DNA of 64,000 nucleotides, taken from positions 14,945 to 78,944 of the forward strand of contig JAEDJS010000001.1 of assembly GCA_016296205.1 (NCBI GenBank). The letters run 5' to 3'. The notes beneath the pieces were generated by a model. That model saw only the letters and a list, made by a program, of their open reading frames with translations, was not told the DNA's origin and did not search any database. The position numbers and the translations under genes were made by a program. This DNA comes from Treponema sp. Its GTDB lineage: Bacteria; Spirochaetota; Spirochaetia; Treponematales; Treponemataceae. Shown one piece after another: positions 25,767 through 34,574 of this stretch. Numbering within the stretch: position 1 is the stretch's first letter; each line of letters starts with the position of its first letter.

Positions 25767-26702
25767 ATGGCATACGAAAAAGTCAATGTTACAATGAGCG
25801 ATAATATTACTGTTGTTCTTCATAAATGGGTGCCAGCTAGAGTTAAGGCTGTTGTTGTTCTTAGTCATGGTATGGCAGAACATGCTTTGCGTTACCAAGA
25901 ACTTGCTGCTGCTTTAAATAAAAAGAGTATTGCCCTTTATGCAGAAGATCATCGTGGTCATGGGGAAACAGCTTTTATAGCAGAAAAAATGGGATGGGGC
26001 ACTTACGGCTATCTTGCAGAAAAAAATGGTTTTGAAAGAGTAGTTGATGATATTCACGAAGAAATCCTGCTGGCTCATAAAGAATTTCCTAAGAAAAAAA
26101 TATTCCTTTTTGGACACAGTTTTGGCAGTTTTGTAGCTCAGCGTGTATGTGAAAAATACGGTTCTGATATTGATTCTGCAATTATCTGCGGTAGTGCCGG
26201 ACCTCGTTTGTTTTTAACTAGAACTGGAGTCTGCATTGCAAATATTGTTAAATTTTTTAAGGGCTCAAAAAGTATAAGCAAATTTCTTGACGGTCTTGCC
26301 CTGGGATCAAATAATGCTAAAATAAAGAATCCTAGAACAAGTGTTGACTGGCTTACCAGAGATGAAGAGCAGGTTGATAAATACATTAAAGATGATCTCT
26401 GCGGTTTTACATGTACGACAGGATTTTTCTGCGATTTGTTCAAAGGTCTTTCTACAATTCATACAAAAAGCAATATGGATCGTATTCCTAAAACTCTTCC
26501 TGTTTTTCTTATTGCCGGTACAGATGATCCTGTTGGAAGTTACGGAAAAACTGTTTCTTCGCTGTATAAATGGTATAAAAAGCTTGGAATTCAGGATGTT
26601 AGCATAAAATTGTATGAAGGTGGACGTCACGAGCTCCTAAATGAAACAAATAAACAGGAAGTTATTGCAGATATTATTGATTTTTATACAAAATATCTGT
26701 AA
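25767..26702 (+). CDS. Alpha/beta hydrolase, monoacylglycerol lipase / lysophospholipase type
   Basis: A 311-residue soluble protein. The catalytic triad is readable: nucleophile Ser in GHSFGS (about 117-122), Asp in AGTDDPVG (about 251-258), His in EGGRHELLNE (about 287-296); the oxyanion-hole segment is LSHGMAEHALRY (about 33-44). This pattern, with the DHRGHGET segment, is typical of Hydrolase_4 lysophospholipases and monoacylglycerol lipases. No signal peptide is present, so it would act in the cytoplasm on lipid or ester substrates. It has a consensus promoter and AGGAG; the pcnB-like gene follows 12 nt later. Confidence 0.85.
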   Translation: MAYEKVNVTMSDNITVVLHKWVPARVKAVVVLSHGMAEHALRYQELAAALNKKSIALYAEDHRGHGETAFIAEKMGWGTYGYLAEKNGFERVVDDIHEEILLAHKEFPKKKIFLFGHSFGSFVAQRVCEKYGSDIDSAIICGSAGPRLFLTRTGVCIANIVKFFKGSKSISKFLDGLALGSNNAKIKNPRTSVDWLTRDEEQVDKYIKDDLCGFTCTTGFFCDLFKGLSTIHTKSNMDRIPKTLPVFLIAGTDDPVGSYGKTVSSLYKWYKKLGIQDVSIKLYEGGRHELLNETNKQEVIADIIDFYTKYL

Positions 26703-26714
26703 AATGTTTACACT

Positions 26715-27818
26715 GTGTTAGTTAGATATGGGGCCGATGATAAAGGACGGCCAGTAGAAAAAGCAAAAATTTATACAAAAAACGAACATAAAATTCCTCT
26801 TAATCAGATTGATGATGATGCAGTAAAAGTAATTTCCAGACTTAAAGAAAATGGATTTTCTGCATTTATTGTTGGTGGTGCAGTACGGGACTTAATTGTT
26901 GGTAAAAAACCAAAAGATTTTGATATTGTTACTGATGCAACACCAAGCAGAATCAAGAAAATTTTCCGCAATTCAAGAATAATTGGCCGCCGTTTCCGCC
27001 TTGTTCATGTTTTTTTTGGGCAGAAAATTTTTGAGGTAAGCACTTTTCGTTCAATATGTGATGGATCTGTAGGCAATGCTTTTGGCACTATGGATGAAGA
27101 TGTTATGCGTAGAGATTTTTCTCTCAATTCACTTTATTATGATCCATTCAAAGAACAGGTTATTGATTACACTAATGGTTTTAACGATATAAAAAAAGGT
27201 ATTTTAAAACCAGTTATTTCCCTTGAATCAATTTTTGTAGAAGATCCTGTACGCATGCTTAGAGCTGTTAAATATAGTGTTACTACAAAATGCAAGATGA
27301 ACCGTCGGTTAAAGAAAAAGATTACTCAAAGTGCAGCTTTGTTAAGCCCTATTTCTCCATCCCGTCTTACAGAAGAATTGATGAAGATTATCAATAGCGG
27401 TTATTCAAAGGAAATTGTTTCTGTTGCATTTGATACAGATTTGTACACATATCTTCAGCCTGCAGCAACTGAATTGATAATTGAAAGCAGGAAATTCGAA
27501 AAAAATTACATGGAAAGTCTTGGAGAACTTGATTTACTTGTAAAAAACAATCCGGAAGCACGGCTGGGAGAAAAGTTAATTTATATTATCCGTGATTTTA
27601 TATCAACTCTTACAGACTGGCAGAAAGAAGTTGAACATCATACTGCAACAAGTGAACTTTATACCAAAACATGGACTCAGGTTAGAAATTTTGTTCTTCC
27701 AATGAATCCTCAGCGCACAGAACTTGAATATGCTATACGAATGGTGCTTAAAAGCTTTGGCGTACAGGTAAAAATGCCAAGAAAAAGAATTGTTCTTCCA
27801 CCGGAAGTAAACAGTTAA
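26715..27818 (+). CDS. pcnB: PcnB-family nucleotidyltransferase (poly(A) polymerase / CCA-adding type)
   Basis: A 367-residue class II nucleotidyltransferase. It shows FIVGGAVRDLIVG (about 50-62), the catalytic DFDIVTDATP, the PcnB-type neck motif GRRFRLVHV (about 93-101), the second metal-site segment MRRDFSLNSLYYD and VEDPVRMLRAVKY. It adds nucleotides to RNA 3' ends; the GRRFRLVHV box favours a poly(A) polymerase-like member over a strict CCA enzyme, though both are close, and the tRNA genes here lack encoded CCA so such an enzyme is needed. The start is GTG at 26715 with no clear Shine-Dalgarno. Its stop overlaps the stop of the convergent gene. Confidence 0.82.
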   Translation: MLVRYGADDKGRPVEKAKIYTKNEHKIPLNQIDDDAVKVISRLKENGFSAFIVGGAVRDLIVGKKPKDFDIVTDATPSRIKKIFRNSRIIGRRFRLVHVFFGQKIFEVSTFRSICDGSVGNAFGTMDEDVMRRDFSLNSLYYDPFKEQVIDYTNGFNDIKKGILKPVISLESIFVEDPVRMLRAVKYSVTTKCKMNRRLKKKITQSAALLSPISPSRLTEELMKIINSGYSKEIVSVAFDTDLYTYLQPAATELIIESRKFEKNYMESLGELDLLVKNNPEARLGEKLIYIIRDFISTLTDWQKEVEHHTATSELYTKTWTQVRNFVLPMNPQRTELEYAIRMVLKSFGVQVKMPRKRIVLPPEVNS

Positions 27819-28696
27819 GCTGCTGGCATCATTTTATCTATCAGAACATTGAAATCCTCAATTAGAACACCAGAAAGTTTTTCTACGTTGTCTGTAACAA
27901 ATTTTTTCATTGAATCAATCTGTTCAGCAATTTGGGTAGACTGGGGAATATCAACTGTAAGGTTTAATTTGTATCCTCTTGTTGCGGTTTTAACCTGCAG
28001 TTTTTTTATGTGAATTGATTCATTAAATTCTCTTACACTGTCATTCACGATTTTGCAGATTACAGCCTGAGATATTTCAAGACGGATTTTCATTGAAAAT
28101 TTTGGGGTAACTATTGATTTTTCTACCTGGTTTGAATCTGAAATATCTGTTGCTTCTTTTACCTTCTTTTCTTTTGACCAGAAAACTTTTATTGCATCTT
28201 TAAAAATCTTTGATGTTTTATTTTTTACTTCTGATGCTGGAGCGGGAATTACATGTTTTCCTTCTATGTTTCTTGAGCGGACTGCCTTTTCTATTTCTTC
28301 TTTTGTGGCAATGTCTTCGATGTGAATGTATTTAAGTGGCTGGGGAATCTGAAGCCTTATGGCAATTTTATTAACCATTTTTTCGCTGGTGCCAAGAATC
28401 ATCAGTCTTTTAATGTGGGCTTTTTTAAGTGCTTTTACAACATCGTCACGATGATTTTTGTCGTCAAAAAGAGCTGCTCTTACGGCTCCCATGTAATTTT
28501 CCGCCATTTTTGCAGAAGTTCCTGCAAGAATTTTGTCATCCTGAATTAAAAGGCCGTCGTCAATAATAGCATGGATTTTGTATTTACGGGCAAGAATTTT
28601 TGATCTGAAACTTTTACCTGTTCCACTTTGTCCTACAAAAGCATAAACAGTAATGTTCTGATTAAAAAGTCCTGCAATTTCGTTAATTAAATCCAT
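27815..28696 (-). CDS. P-loop NTPase fused to an Asp23/Gls24-like domain
   Basis: A 293-residue protein. Residues about 17-150 form a P-loop domain with Walker A GQSGTGKS (about 22-29) and an IIDDGLLI strand that could serve as Walker B. Residues about 210-290 read like an Asp23/Gls24 (alkaline shock) domain: an EISQAVICKIVNDSV helix, then alternating strands and a terminal VEKLSGVLIEDFNVLID. The combination is unusual and I know no function for it. The ATG is preceded by TATAAT at 7 nt and no Shine-Dalgarno. Its TAA shares bases with the TAA of the convergent pcnB (TTAA at 27815-27818). Confidence 0.7.
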   Translation of the reverse strand: MDLINEIAGLFNQNITVYAFVGQSGTGKSFRSKILARKYKIHAIIDDGLLIQDDKILAGTSAKMAENYMGAVRAALFDDKNHRDDVVKALKKAHIKRLMILGTSEKMVNKIAIRLQIPQPLKYIHIEDIATKEEIEKAVRSRNIEGKHVIPAPASEVKNKTSKIFKDAIKVFWSKEKKVKEATDISDSNQVEKSIVTPKFSMKIRLEISQAVICKIVNDSVREFNESIHIKKLQVKTATRGYKLNLTVDIPQSTQIAEQIDSMKKFVTDNVEKLSGVLIEDFNVLIDKMMPAA

Positions 28697-28703
28697 GTTA
28701 AAT

Positions 28704-28732
28704 ATTATAACCTAAGATTTTGTTTTTTACAA
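28704..28732 (-). promoter_or_regulatory. Leaderless promoter for the P-loop/Asp23-like gene
   Basis: Minus-strand TTGTAA (28727-28732), 17-nt spacer, TATAAT (28704-28709), 7 nt before the ATG at 28696. Confidence 0.65.
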
Positions 28733-28735
28733 AAA

Positions 28736-29677
28736 TTATTTAAAAAAATCAAAAAAATCTTCTGGTACTGGAATAGAAATTTCCCGGGGAATTCCCAGCT
28801 GGTTTGGGGGAAATTCAAGTTTGTTTGCGCAGAGAAAAAATTCCTTTTTTAAAGAAACGCTAAATCCTTTGTATGCTTTGTCTCCCAGCAGTGGATAGCC
28901 GTGAAAGCTGCTCTGACTTCTTATTTGATGTTTTCTTCCAGTGTGAATATTGAATTCTACCAGTGTAACAGGCGCATTATTGAAGGTTCCGTATTTTAAA
29001 GGTTTTGCAGTGGTTAATGCTGTTTTTCCTTCCGGGGAATTTTTGGGCAGACATTTTACTGTATGAAATTCTTTTGAAACACCATCTTGAACTGGATTAA
29101 TAATTTTGTTTTCCCATGTCTGTAAACTTTCAAGCTTTCCCTGTACAATTCCAATATAAGTTTTTTTTATCTGGTGATTTTTTATCCATTCAGAAACAGT
29201 CTGCGCTCCTTTTGAACTTTGACTTATGCACAGTAATCCAGTTGTGTTTTTGTCTAGCCTGTGAAGTGGTGCCGGTTTAAAAGAGATTTCATCAGGAGGT
29301 TGAATTAAGTAATCTGCTATGCTTAAATCGGTTTTTGTTGACTTCTGGCAATTGATTCCGTAGGGTTTATTGATTATTAAAAGATGCTGATTTTTAAAAA
29401 CAGTTTCTAGTCTGAATTCCATGTCTTCAGGTGATTTTTTATTTTTAACTTTTGAATTATCATCAAAAAGGAATTCTGCAATTTGAATTTTATCGCCACA
29501 GCATATTTGGTAATTTTCTTTTGATTTAGAATTGTTGATTTTTACAAGATCTTTTTTTATTGCACTGTACATTCCGCATTTTTTCTGAAGATCATATTTT
29601 TGCCATAAAATCTTGAGAATTTTTTCTAATTTTTTTCCGGAATCGTTTTGGCTGGCAGTAAATTCTTTAAAATTCAT
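28736..29677 (-). CDS. RluA-family RNA pseudouridine synthase
   Basis: A 313-residue protein with an N-terminal S4-like RNA-binding region (about 15-75) and a pseudouridine synthase domain (about 95-305). The catalytic Asp is in HRLDKNTTG (about 139-147), and the conserved NIHTGRKHQIR and GDKAYKG motifs follow. It converts specific uridines of rRNA or tRNA to pseudouridine; the exact target (RluC/D-like) cannot be told. The ATG has TATATT 6 nt upstream and no Shine-Dalgarno, a further leaderless candidate, with a weak -35 box. Divergent from the DUF212 gene. Confidence 0.88.
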   Translation of the reverse strand: MNFKEFTASQNDSGKKLEKILKILWQKYDLQKKCGMYSAIKKDLVKINNSKSKENYQICCGDKIQIAEFLFDDNSKVKNKKSPEDMEFRLETVFKNQHLLIINKPYGINCQKSTKTDLSIADYLIQPPDEISFKPAPLHRLDKNTTGLLCISQSSKGAQTVSEWIKNHQIKKTYIGIVQGKLESLQTWENKIINPVQDGVSKEFHTVKCLPKNSPEGKTALTTAKPLKYGTFNNAPVTLVEFNIHTGRKHQIRSQSSFHGYPLLGDKAYKGFSVSLKKEFFLCANKLEFPPNQLGIPREISIPVPEDFFDFFK

Positions 29678-29748
29678 AATATCAATATATAAAAAAAATA
29701 ATTTATTTGCTACTAGAAAAAAATGGCTTTATGTAATAAAATTAGAAT

Positions 29749-30228
29749 ATGGACAATATTTTGACACAGTTAAAAGGTTTGGTTACCAATCCTGTTTTGC
29801 TTGCATGTGTATTCAGCTGGCTTTCGGCTCAACTTATAAAAACTCTCATTAAATTACTTTCAGGAAAAGTTCATAGTGTTGGAGAACTTTTTGAATTACT
29901 TATATGGAGAACAGGCAGCATGCCTTCAAGTCATTCTGCTCTTGTAACAACTTTGTGTACAACTATTGGTTTTAGAAGTGGAATCAATAGTGATATTTTT
30001 ATTCTTGCTTTCTGTTTTTTTATGGTTACAATCCGGGATGCATTGGGTGTAAGACGATCGAGCGGCATTCAGGCTCACATGATTAATGAAATTGGAGATG
30101 AACTGAATAAACAGGGAGTCCTTAACTATAAACCAATTAAAGAAGTTCAGGGCCACAAACCAATGGAAGTTGTTATTGGCTGTATTCTTGGTGGAGTAAT
30201 TGGGGTTGCGTTCAGCGTCCTAAAATGA
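29749..30228 (+). CDS. Divergent PAP2-like membrane protein (DUF212, YuiD type)
   Basis: A 159-residue membrane protein with about four helices. The segment RTGSMPSSHSALVTTL (about 55-70) and the following TIRDALGVRRSSG box are the family signature of DUF212, a divergent relative of PAP2 phosphatases and vanadium haloperoxidases. PAP2 enzymes act on lipid phosphates, but activity has not been shown for this family. A TAAAAT box lies 6 nt before the ATG with no Shine-Dalgarno. It overlaps the next gene by 4 nt (ATGA), so the two are coupled. Confidence 0.82.
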   Translation: MDNILTQLKGLVTNPVLLACVFSWLSAQLIKTLIKLLSGKVHSVGELFELLIWRTGSMPSSHSALVTTLCTTIGFRSGINSDIFILAFCFFMVTIRDALGVRRSSGIQAHMINEIGDELNKQGVLNYKPIKEVQGHKPMEVVIGCILGGVIGVAFSVLK

Positions 30229-31649
30229 AAAACCAGTTAAAAATAATTTTATCATCAGTAATAATATTCTCATGTTTCTGCTGTCTTTATTTTCTTCGCA
30301 GCGTACCGGTAAGCCGTATCTGGAAAAATTATCAGGTTTTGTATGTGGAAAATTCTGTGTCAGAGCAGACTGTTTTGAATTATCTTGAAGATGCAGGATG
30401 TAGAAATGTAATTTCTCTTAGCGGTCAGAAAATGCCTGTTACTTCCAGATTTTCTCCTGTTCAATTCGGTGAAGAATACAATCATTATCTTGAAGGAAGA
30501 AAACTGTATTTCCGGGATAAGGCAGGAGATTTCAGACTTTTTTATATTCCCGATAATTTTCAGTCTCAGACAGTTAAAGCGGTTCAAAATATTGGAAAAA
30601 TCACTGATGCCAGATGCGGAATAGACGGAAAATCAACTTATCCATGGCTCGTTCCTTCCTGTGCTGTTTTATTTTTTATTTTTCTGCTGTTTGTTTCTAA
30701 ATACAAAGCTTTGTTTTTTTCTCTAGGATTTCTGCCGGTGCTTTTTTCTGTTTCTAAACCTTTTTATCCTGTGGCAGCCGGTGTGTGTCTTTTTTTGCTT
30801 GGAATATTTTTTGTTCAGTTTTATTACAAAAGAAAATATTTTTTTAAAACAGTTTTTTCTAATTTTTCCATTTTGTTTTTGACAGTTTCTTCTGTGATTG
30901 TTATAAGTGTTACCGGAATCATCAATCTCTTTATTTTTCTTCTGGTAATTGCTGGCTGTCTTAGTTTCTGTTTTCTTAACAACTTTGTTTATGAGGCTAA
31001 TGATAAAAAATATTCGTTTAATTATTCGCCTATTATACCGGCAACTTTTTTGCCAAAATGTTCAAAATCATTTTCAAATCTTTCGTTTGTGTGCACTGGA
31101 TTTGTAAGTCTTATTCTTGTTTTGTTTTTTACAAGGGCAACATTTGCTCCCGGCAGTTTAGTTTCTGGATTAAGTTTGCCAAGTCCAGTTTCTGTTTCTA
31201 ATGTTGAATCTCTGCCTGTTCAATCTGAACTTCCTTCGCTTTTTGATTATATTGTGTGGTCCTGGAACACTGCAACTTTTCCCTACAAAAATTTGAATAA
31301 GGATAAAGTTTATACTATTCCTCAGAAAGGCCAGAAAATATCCCAGATTAGATATAAGTCAACAGAAAATGGAATTGTTCAGTATTCGGAAACTGTTGCT
31401 GTTTTTGATAATTCATTTATTGAAGCAGCAGAAAAAACAATCGATTCTATGGACTTTTGTGCTGTAGAAAAATTGTTAAAAAAACAGGGGATGAATTTTA
31501 AAGTTGAATATTCAGAAAAGAGCCGGGGGGCAGGAGCTTCTGCAGATATTGTGAGCCTTTTTCTTATTATTATATGTATGATTCTGCCATTGGTTGCTGC
31601 TGTTTACTGCAATGTTTATTCAAGAAAGCGGCTTAGAATTTTACAGTAA
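30225..31649 (+). CDS. Unknown multi-pass membrane protein
   Basis: A 474-residue protein I do not recognise. One helix at residues 7-24 is followed by a ~120-residue outward domain, then about seven further helices between residues 145 and 320, an outward domain of about 120 residues (about 325-440) and a last helix near 445-468. No catalytic motif is visible. The two extracytoplasmic domains between membrane blocks recall permease-like proteins such as FtsX/MacB types, but sequence support is lacking. It starts inside the DUF212 stop codon and ends 69 nt before rnfC, which has its own promoter. Confidence 0.6.
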   Translation: MKNQLKIILSSVIIFSCFCCLYFLRSVPVSRIWKNYQVLYVENSVSEQTVLNYLEDAGCRNVISLSGQKMPVTSRFSPVQFGEEYNHYLEGRKLYFRDKAGDFRLFYIPDNFQSQTVKAVQNIGKITDARCGIDGKSTYPWLVPSCAVLFFIFLLFVSKYKALFFSLGFLPVLFSVSKPFYPVAAGVCLFLLGIFFVQFYYKRKYFFKTVFSNFSILFLTVSSVIVISVTGIINLFIFLLVIAGCLSFCFLNNFVYEANDKKYSFNYSPIIPATFLPKCSKSFSNLSFVCTGFVSLILVLFFTRATFAPGSLVSGLSLPSPVSVSNVESLPVQSELPSLFDYIVWSWNTATFPYKNLNKDKVYTIPQKGQKISQIRYKSTENGIVQYSETVAVFDNSFIEAAEKTIDSMDFCAVEKLLKKQGMNFKVEYSEKSRGAGASADIVSLFLIIICMILPLVAAVYCNVYSRKRLRILQ

Positions 31650-31663
31650 CTGGTTTGTAATAA

Positions 31664-31692
31664 TTGATTTTTATTCAAATTTATTCTAATAT
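31664..31692 (+). promoter_or_regulatory. Promoter of the Rnf-like operon
   Basis: TTGATT (31664-31669), 17-nt spacer, TAATAT (31687-31692), with AAGG a few bases before the rnfC ATG at 31719. Confidence 0.55.
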
Positions 31693-31718
31693 ATAATACT
31701 TATTTTTAAGGAAAAACG

Positions 31719-33008
31719 ATGAAAATAGTCAACAGTTTTGTTCAGTCAGAAAGACAGAATTTTTTGAATCCAATTCGTGCTTTTTTACCGCAGAATGTGG
31801 TTATTCCTCTTTCTAATTGTCATGGAGATAAATATTCGCCTGCTGTTCAGCCTGGGGATTCTGTTTCAGAAGGGCAGGTTATTGCAACTCCAAAACCTGG
31901 AATTACTAAACAGAATGCAGCTTTGATTCATTCTCCAGTTCCAGGTAAAGTTACTCAGATTTCTACATGTACTCTTCCAAATGGAAAAATTTCTAAGGCA
32001 ATCTGTATTCGTGTTGTTGGAAGTTTTACCTATCTTGGAAAAAAAGTTCAGCCTTTGTTTTGGGAAAGTTTTACTCCTTCTTATATTAATGAGGTTTTTT
32101 CTCAGAAAGGTGTAATGAATACTTTTTTGAATGAAGAATCACTTTCCAGCCAGATTGATGAACGTAAAAACGATAAAATCAAAACTCTTGTTGTTCGTCT
32201 TTTTGATGAAGATACCAGCCGTATGACTGATAAATTTGTTGCAGAATATTTTACTAATCAGATTCTTGAAGGTGCCCAGATTGTTGCAAAGGCTTATGAT
32301 GCTGATCATATAGTTTTTATGGTGCCAATGAAAAATCAGATGCAGTTGAATCTTGAAAATTTCAGAAAAATTCCTGCAATTTCAATTGAAGTAAATACAG
32401 CAAAATATCCAGTTGGTTTTAAGCAGAATCTTATTAAACAGATTTCGGAAAATTCTCAGATTAAAGTAAATTCAAAAAGTCTTTTTGTAGACAGTCTTAC
32501 TTTATTTAATGCTTTTAATGCTGTGGTTTATGGAATACCAGTTGTTGAACAGCTTGTTCACATTACTGGCAACTGTTTAAGAAGTGCCGGAATGTTTAAA
32601 GTTAGACTTGGGGCAACTATTGGCAATTTAGCAGAACAGTGCGGCGGTTTTAAAACTCCCGTTTCTAAAATCATCATTAATGGAATGATTGTTGGAAATG
32701 CGGTTACTTCAATGGATGTTCCTGTTACACAGCAGATAAAAAGTGTAATGTTTGTTCCGTCTAATGACTTAAGTGACCAGAGAATTATGCCTTGCATACG
32801 TTGTGGTAAATGCCGTGAAATTTGTCCAGAAAATTTATTTCCGGATTTGATTTACCGCCATCATAACGGTGGAAAGCAGGTTGGTAAAGAATTACTTGAA
32901 TCATCTATTCTTTGTTCTTCATGTAGCTTGTGCAACAGTGTATGTCCCTCAAGACTGCCCCTAAGCCAGACTATTAATCTTGTTAAGGAAAAAATATATG
33001 AGAAATAA
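31719..33008 (+). CDS. rnfC: RnfC-like subunit, lacking the NADH/FMN-binding motifs
   Basis: A 429-residue protein. It keeps the RnfC plan: N-terminal domain with the HSPVPGKV lipoyl-like hairpin, a central region, an SLBB-like segment (SKIIINGMIVGNAV), and two ferredoxin-type cluster motifs, CIRCGKCREICP (about 363-374) and CSSCSLCNSVCP (about 403-414). Normal RnfC oxidises or reduces NADH through FMN using GxGGAGFPT and NGAECEP motifs. Here the matching places read KGVMNTFLNEE and VRLFDEDTS, so both are lost. The NADH site is therefore probably not functional in the usual form. First gene of rnfCDGEAB; it overlaps rnfD by 11 nt. Confidence 0.82.
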   Translation: MKIVNSFVQSERQNFLNPIRAFLPQNVVIPLSNCHGDKYSPAVQPGDSVSEGQVIATPKPGITKQNAALIHSPVPGKVTQISTCTLPNGKISKAICIRVVGSFTYLGKKVQPLFWESFTPSYINEVFSQKGVMNTFLNEESLSSQIDERKNDKIKTLVVRLFDEDTSRMTDKFVAEYFTNQILEGAQIVAKAYDADHIVFMVPMKNQMQLNLENFRKIPAISIEVNTAKYPVGFKQNLIKQISENSQIKVNSKSLFVDSLTLFNAFNAVVYGIPVVEQLVHITGNCLRSAGMFKVRLGATIGNLAEQCGGFKTPVSKIIINGMIVGNAVTSMDVPVTQQIKSVMFVPSNDLSDQRIMPCIRCGKCREICPENLFPDLIYRHHNGGKQVGKELLESSILCSSCSLCNSVCPSRLPLSQTINLVKEKIYEK

Positions 33009-34092
33009 TAAAGTTACAACAAAATTGCCAAAGTACAATTCTCTTACTTTGAATTCTTTCGCTCATATTGCACCTTCTGTTGGAACTTCAACTTTGCTGC
33101 TGTTTATTTTTCTTGTTCCTCAGATTGTTATGCTTTTTACAACTAAAAGTTTTTCTTCTCTGTATATTGTTTTTGCTTCTGTAACTGCAAGTCTTCTTGC
33201 TGATTTTGTTCATACAATAAACAATAAGGATCAGAATTTTAATTGGCTGATTTCTTCAATTCAGGGAATTCTTATTGGTTTTCTTCTTCCAGAAACTTAT
33301 AATCCAATTGCAATTTTCTTTGTTGCTTTCTGCTGCATTATTCTTACTAAATATGCTTTCGGTGGATTTGCAGCTAGCTGGGTTAATGCAGTTGCTGTTA
33401 CTGTTGCTGTTGCTTTTTTTATCAACATGTCTTCATTTCCTGTAAGTCCGTTTACAAGAAATGATTTGCAGGGCAGAAATCCCGCTTTGATTCTTATTCA
33501 GAATGGAATTGTTCCGTTAACACGACTGGACTCAAAAATCACTGCAGGACTTAATAATTCAATTTTTAAACTTTTTGGTCTTTCGATTCCAGAAGGTTAT
33601 GTGAGTTTGCTTTGGGATACCCATAGTGTAATTCCTGCTTTCCGTTTTAATCTGATTACTTTGATTTCTTCAATAATTCTTTTTGCATTTGATTTTGTTG
33701 ATATTGTGATTCCTGCTATTTTTATTGCTGTTTATTCTCTGCTTATACGATTTGCAGGTCCCTTAGTTGTTCAGGGAATTATGTTCCAGGGTGATATTAT
33801 TCTGGCACTTCTCACTAGCGGTACATTATTTGGAAATCTTTTTCTAATTCAATGGTATGGAACAACACCGATTACTATTTCCGGAAAAATCATTTATGGA
33901 ATTTTAAGTGGTATAATGGCTTTTTTAATTGTTGGCTATGGAATGAGCAGTGTAGGTTTTGTATTCACAGTTCTGCTTATGAATCTTCTTACTCCTTGTA
34001 TTCAGATTTATGAAAGTAAGAAAGTTAAGAAGCATTTGATTAAGGTTCTTGTTCCTAGAATTAATCAACTTAAGGAGGAAGAAAATGTCTGA
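32998..34092 (+). CDS. rnfD: RnfD-like membrane subunit
   Basis: A 364-residue integral membrane protein with about ten helices, homologous to RnfD/NqrB. KYAFGGFAASWVNAVAV (about 111-127) corresponds to the conserved KxxFGGxxxNxxNPA box, and the C-terminal GKIIYGILSGIMAFLIVGYG followed by FTVLLMNLLTPCIQIY matches the end of the family. The threonine-bearing SGAT flavin-attachment motif of standard RnfD is not found. RnfD forms part of the ion-translocating membrane domain. ATG 32998 (inside the end of rnfC) is taken, with AAGGA upstream. Confidence 0.85.
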   Translation: MRNNKVTTKLPKYNSLTLNSFAHIAPSVGTSTLLLFIFLVPQIVMLFTTKSFSSLYIVFASVTASLLADFVHTINNKDQNFNWLISSIQGILIGFLLPETYNPIAIFFVAFCCIILTKYAFGGFAASWVNAVAVTVAVAFFINMSSFPVSPFTRNDLQGRNPALILIQNGIVPLTRLDSKITAGLNNSIFKLFGLSIPEGYVSLLWDTHSVIPAFRFNLITLISSIILFAFDFVDIVIPAIFIAVYSLLIRFAGPLVVQGIMFQGDIILALLTSGTLFGNLFLIQWYGTTPITISGKIIYGILSGIMAFLIVGYGMSSVGFVFTVLLMNLLTPCIQIYESKKVKKHLIKVLVPRINQLKEEENV

Positions 34093-34573
34093 TTTTAAAA
34101 ACAAAACAATGGACTTTAAAAAGTTTGGAGTTTTTGCCTCGATTTGTTTTTTACTATTTGTTATTGTAATTTCATTTTCTTTTCTTGCAAAAAAGTTCTG
34201 GGATGAAGGCTTAAAAAAACAGACAGTTGATTGTCTTACAGAATATTGTGCTGATCAAAATTATACAGTTCAAGAATATATTTCTGCAGCCAGCGGACTT
34301 TCTACTAGTTCTGCAATTTATAAATTGAACAGACAGAATTCTTATGCAGTAATCATTCGCGTTATGACAATGTATGGCCCCCTTCCTGCTGTTTTTGTTT
34401 GTGAAAATGGATCTGCAAGGTTTATTACTTATCTGCATATTGATTCTTTCTCAAAAAAAGAAATTATCAGTTCATCAGAAAACTCTCAAATTGTTTATTG
34501 GGAAAATCGAATACCTCAAATTGTTGAGCAGGCTTTAAAAAATGCTAAGGCCAGCAAAAAGGAAGGTAAATAA
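34085..34573 (+). CDS. rnfG: RnfG-like flavoprotein subunit with altered flavinylation motif
   Basis: A 162-residue protein, one N-terminal helix (about 15-37) and an extracytoplasmic FMN-binding-like domain. Standard RnfG/NqrC carry SGATxSS/T, with FMN bound covalently to the Thr. Here the aligned segment is SGLSTSSAIY, which has Ser in the place of that Thr and Leu for Ala. Covalent flavin through Ser is possible but not established. The ATG at 34085 has a full AAGGAGGA ribosome-binding site and overlaps rnfD by 8 nt. No apbE flavin transferase lies in the window. Confidence 0.72.
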   Translation: MSDFKNKTMDFKKFGVFASICFLLFVIVISFSFLAKKFWDEGLKKQTVDCLTEYCADQNYTVQEYISAASGLSTSSAIYKLNRQNSYAVIIRVMTMYGPLPAVFVCENGSARFITYLHIDSFSKKEIISSSENSQIVYWENRIPQIVEQALKNAKASKKEGK

Positions 34574-34574
34574 A

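Noticed and set aside
26704..26721. ATG at 26704 as the start of the pcnB gene
   Set aside because: That frame stops after five codons (TAG); the long frame begins with GTG at 26715.
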